Source: an uncultured Ruminococcus sp. (GTDB lineage: Bacteria > Bacillota > Clostridia > Oscillospirales > Ruminococcaceae). From it: a stretch of 15,841 nucleotides of DNA. The translations under genes and the position numbers were made by a program. Below, piece by piece: positions 14,593 to 15,841 of this stretch. Location: positions 1 through 15,841 of the forward strand of contig CAMWVM010000009.1 of NCBI GenBank assembly GCA_947177715.1. Direction: 5' to 3'. Each line of letters begins with the position of its first letter. The stretch's first letter is position 1. Under the pieces are notes generated by a model that saw only the letters and a program-made list of their open reading frames with translations, was not told where the DNA came from and did not search any database.

Positions 14593-15512
14593 TAACTGAA
14601 AGTTGTTGCTATAACGGTAACTAAAGGGAGCGTCAATGCCGAAAGCAGGGTTGACATTGTGAAAAGCTCCGAACATTTTTCAGAATCTTTATCTAAAGTA
14701 ATTGCAAACATAATACCTGTAGTGGCAACTGGGCAAGCAGTGGCAACGGTTAGGGTTGTACATACTATTGGCGGAACATTAAATAATCTGATAACAAGGA
14801 AAGCAATTAGTGGTATTGCCAGCAGCTTGTAAAAACATATCAGATAATTTCTCGGCTTTCGGAAAACGGAGAGTATATTTGTTTGAGCTGCAGTTGCACC
14901 TGCAATTATCATTGCAAGAGGTGTGTTCATATCCGAAATATACTGAAGCGCCTGAGCTGGAATTGACGGTAGGTGAAGTCGGGTGAAATAACAAACAAGT
15001 CCTAAAAAAATAGCAATAACCGACGGAGCTTTAAGCGCTTTTAAAGCGGAAGAAAAATCAATTTTTTCTTTCATGGTCATAAGCCCGTGAGTCCATACAA
15101 GAAAATTAAAAAATGTTACATATGCTGTGAGATATAAAACGCCTTCCGCACCAAACAAACCGTTTATAAGAGGTATTCCTATAAATCCGCAATTTGAATA
15201 TATTATAGAAAATCTTTCAATGGAAAATGCTTTTTGCTTTTTGCTGACAAGCAAATAGCTTAGTGCAATGGCTACGGCATATGACAAGGCTGACAATATA
15301 AATGCCCAAAGCAGGTTATATGCCATGTCACTTTCGTAGTCTTTTTGATAAGACATAAAAATCAATATAGGGTTAACAAGGTTAAGTTCAACAGCTGAAA
15401 GCTGTTTTGTTCCTTCTTTTGTAATAAGGCCTTTCATATAACAGAAAGCGCCGATGAGGAGAATAATAAACATTATTACTATTCTTTCTCCGATAATAAA
15501 TCCATATTCCAA
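14592..15512 (-). CDS. AEC-family permease (auxin efflux carrier/malate permease type)
   Basis: A 306-residue integral membrane protein of the AEC transporter family (PF03547 type). Hydrophobic segments span nearly its whole length in the usual two five-helix halves. The N-terminal half includes NLVNPILIFMSYQK and the family-typical SNCGFIGIPLINGLFG; the C-terminal half includes LAMIIAGA and ATACPVATTGIMFA. Family members export or take up organic acids such as malate; the substrate here is unknown. The start is TTG at 15512, placing the first helix as in relatives; an internal ATG would truncate it and its upstream GGAG is too far away. It is monocistronic, convergent with the island, and intact. 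No strong promoter was seen upstream on its own strand, only AT-rich sequence. Confidence 0.88.
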   Translation of the reverse strand: MEYGFIIGERIVIMFIILLIGAFCYMKGLITKEGTKQLSAVELNLVNPILIFMSYQKDYESDMAYNLLWAFILSALSYAVAIALSYLLVSKKQKAFSIERFSIIYSNCGFIGIPLINGLFGAEGVLYLTAYVTFFNFLVWTHGLMTMKEKIDFSSALKALKAPSVIAIFLGLVCYFTRLHLPSIPAQALQYISDMNTPLAMIIAGATAAQTNILSVFRKPRNYLICFYKLLAIPLIAFLVIRLFNVPPIVCTTLTVATACPVATTGIMFAITLDKDSEKCSELFTMSTLLSALTLPLVTVIATTFS

Positions 15513-15714
15513 TTACAACACTCGCTTTTAATTACTTTATACAATAGATTTAATTTTACAATATAAATATGAATATTTTTCCGAAATACTAATGATTTTT
15601 TTAGAATTTTACTGATTTATGAGGTTCGTAAATAAAGTGTTTGCAAACAGGGAAAAAATATGATATAATTATCATTGACAGTATCAATTACCGTAAATAT
15701 AACTTAGGCAAGAT
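15513..15714. other. AT-rich intergenic region upstream of the permease
   Basis: No gene is seen. It must hold the permease promoter on the minus strand, but only a weak TTGTAA/TATAAA pair with short spacing was found. On the plus strand it has two good promoters, listed separately, running into the right structured repeat. Confidence 0.5.
15641..15703 (+). promoter_or_regulatory. Two tandem rightward promoters facing the right repeat
   Basis: The first is TTGCAA (15641-15646), 17 bp, TATAAT (15664-15669). The second is TTGACA (15675-15680), 17 bp, TATAAC (15698-15703). Both have ideal spacing, and both fire into the inverted repeat beginning at 15715 and on past the window edge, antisense to the repeat's own orientation. 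Confidence 0.6.
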
Positions 15715-15763
15715 GCCCCCCGGCCTCCAATCTATCCTTTCGGATAGCTGTGGCGGCGGGAGC
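15715..15763 (-). repeat. Structured interspersed repeat, right (inverted) copy
   Basis: Read on the minus strand it has the same nested stem-loop as positions 10-58. The outer stem is GCTCCC/GGGGGC (15763-15758 with 15720-15715), then GCCGCC/GGAGG, and the apical stem is CTATCC/GGATAG with a GAAA loop (15747-15732). Compared with the left copy, the outer stem has changed on both sides but still pairs. Its other neighbours on the minus strand are two further strong hairpins (15770-15822). Confidence 0.7.
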
Positions 15764-15769
15764 CATTAA

Positions 15770-15822
15770 GTTTTTAGTAGGAGTACAATCTCCCACTAAA
15801 AACGTCAGCTGAAGCTGACGTT
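15770..15822. repeat. Two overlapping strong hairpins beside the right repeat
   Basis: GTTTTTAGT-A-GGAG (15770-15783) pairs with CTCC-C-ACTAAAAAC (15790-15803) around a six-base loop. AACGTCAGCT (15801-15810) pairs perfectly with AGCTGACGTT (15813-15822). The stems share bases 15801-15803, so both cannot be complete at once. They belong to the same unit as the structured repeat and may extend beyond the window edge. Confidence 0.65.
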
Positions 15823-15841
15823 GCCACGTTGAAAACGGGCA

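Noticed and set aside
1..15841. CRISPR array, tRNA or rRNA genes
   Set aside because: No regularly spaced direct repeats and no cloverleaf or rRNA-like sequence were seen. The short tandem repeats found are in hsdS and at the hsd promoter only.

Overview
The window reads as chromosome of a low-GC Firmicute of the class Clostridia, most likely a Ruminococcaceae/Oscillospirales gut bacterium. This is inferred from strong AGGAGG-type ribosome sites, TTGACA/TATAAT promoters, frequent TTG starts, and a Tn4451-type mobile element. Host genes flank a foreign island of about 11.8 kb.

Left host part (about 1-2740): a structured repeat and a terminator are followed by a rightward operon. It encodes a serine-rich lipoprotein, a two-CBS-domain protein and a membrane-anchored D-alanyl-D-alanine carboxypeptidase, so it is probably tied to the cell envelope. 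Right host part (about 14540-15841): a leftward AEC-family permease, a promoter-rich gap, and a second copy of the structured repeat in inverted orientation at the window edge. The carboxypeptidase and permease genes converge, and the island sits between their terminators.

Island (about 2741-14540): a stub of tnpV, then a complete leftward type I restriction-modification operon. In transcription order this is an XRE regulator, hsdM, a zinc-ribbon/DUF4145-like accessory gene, hsdS and hsdR. All are overlapping or nearly touching and are driven by one promoter with an operator-like palindrome. HsdR carries D151/E165/K167 at the positions known for EcoR124I, and HsdS carries the 12-bp TAEL-type repeat known to set DNA spacer length in that family. 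A 775-bp non-coding stretch separates this operon from the rightward mobilisation module. That stretch holds divergent promoters and three adjacent perfect hairpins that are a candidate oriT. The module is mobC-like, relaxase, tnpW-like and large serine recombinase.

The order tnpV - cargo - mobilisation - tnpW - recombinase resembles Tn4451-type elements, with the restriction system as cargo. The mobility genes are decayed: the relaxase has two in-frame stops. The recombinase has an internal amber, a 3' frameshift, and phenylalanine where the catalytic serine belongs. The restriction operon has no visible lesion. The simplest reading is an immobilised element whose defence cargo has been retained.

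The most unusual unexplained signal is the pair of inverted structured repeats at the two window edges. They share a GAAA-capped hairpin, and their outer stems differ in sequence but still pair, so the structure seems to be under selection. They could be ends of an IS200/IS605-like element or its guide RNA, or another interspersed RNA element. The sequence alone does not decide.
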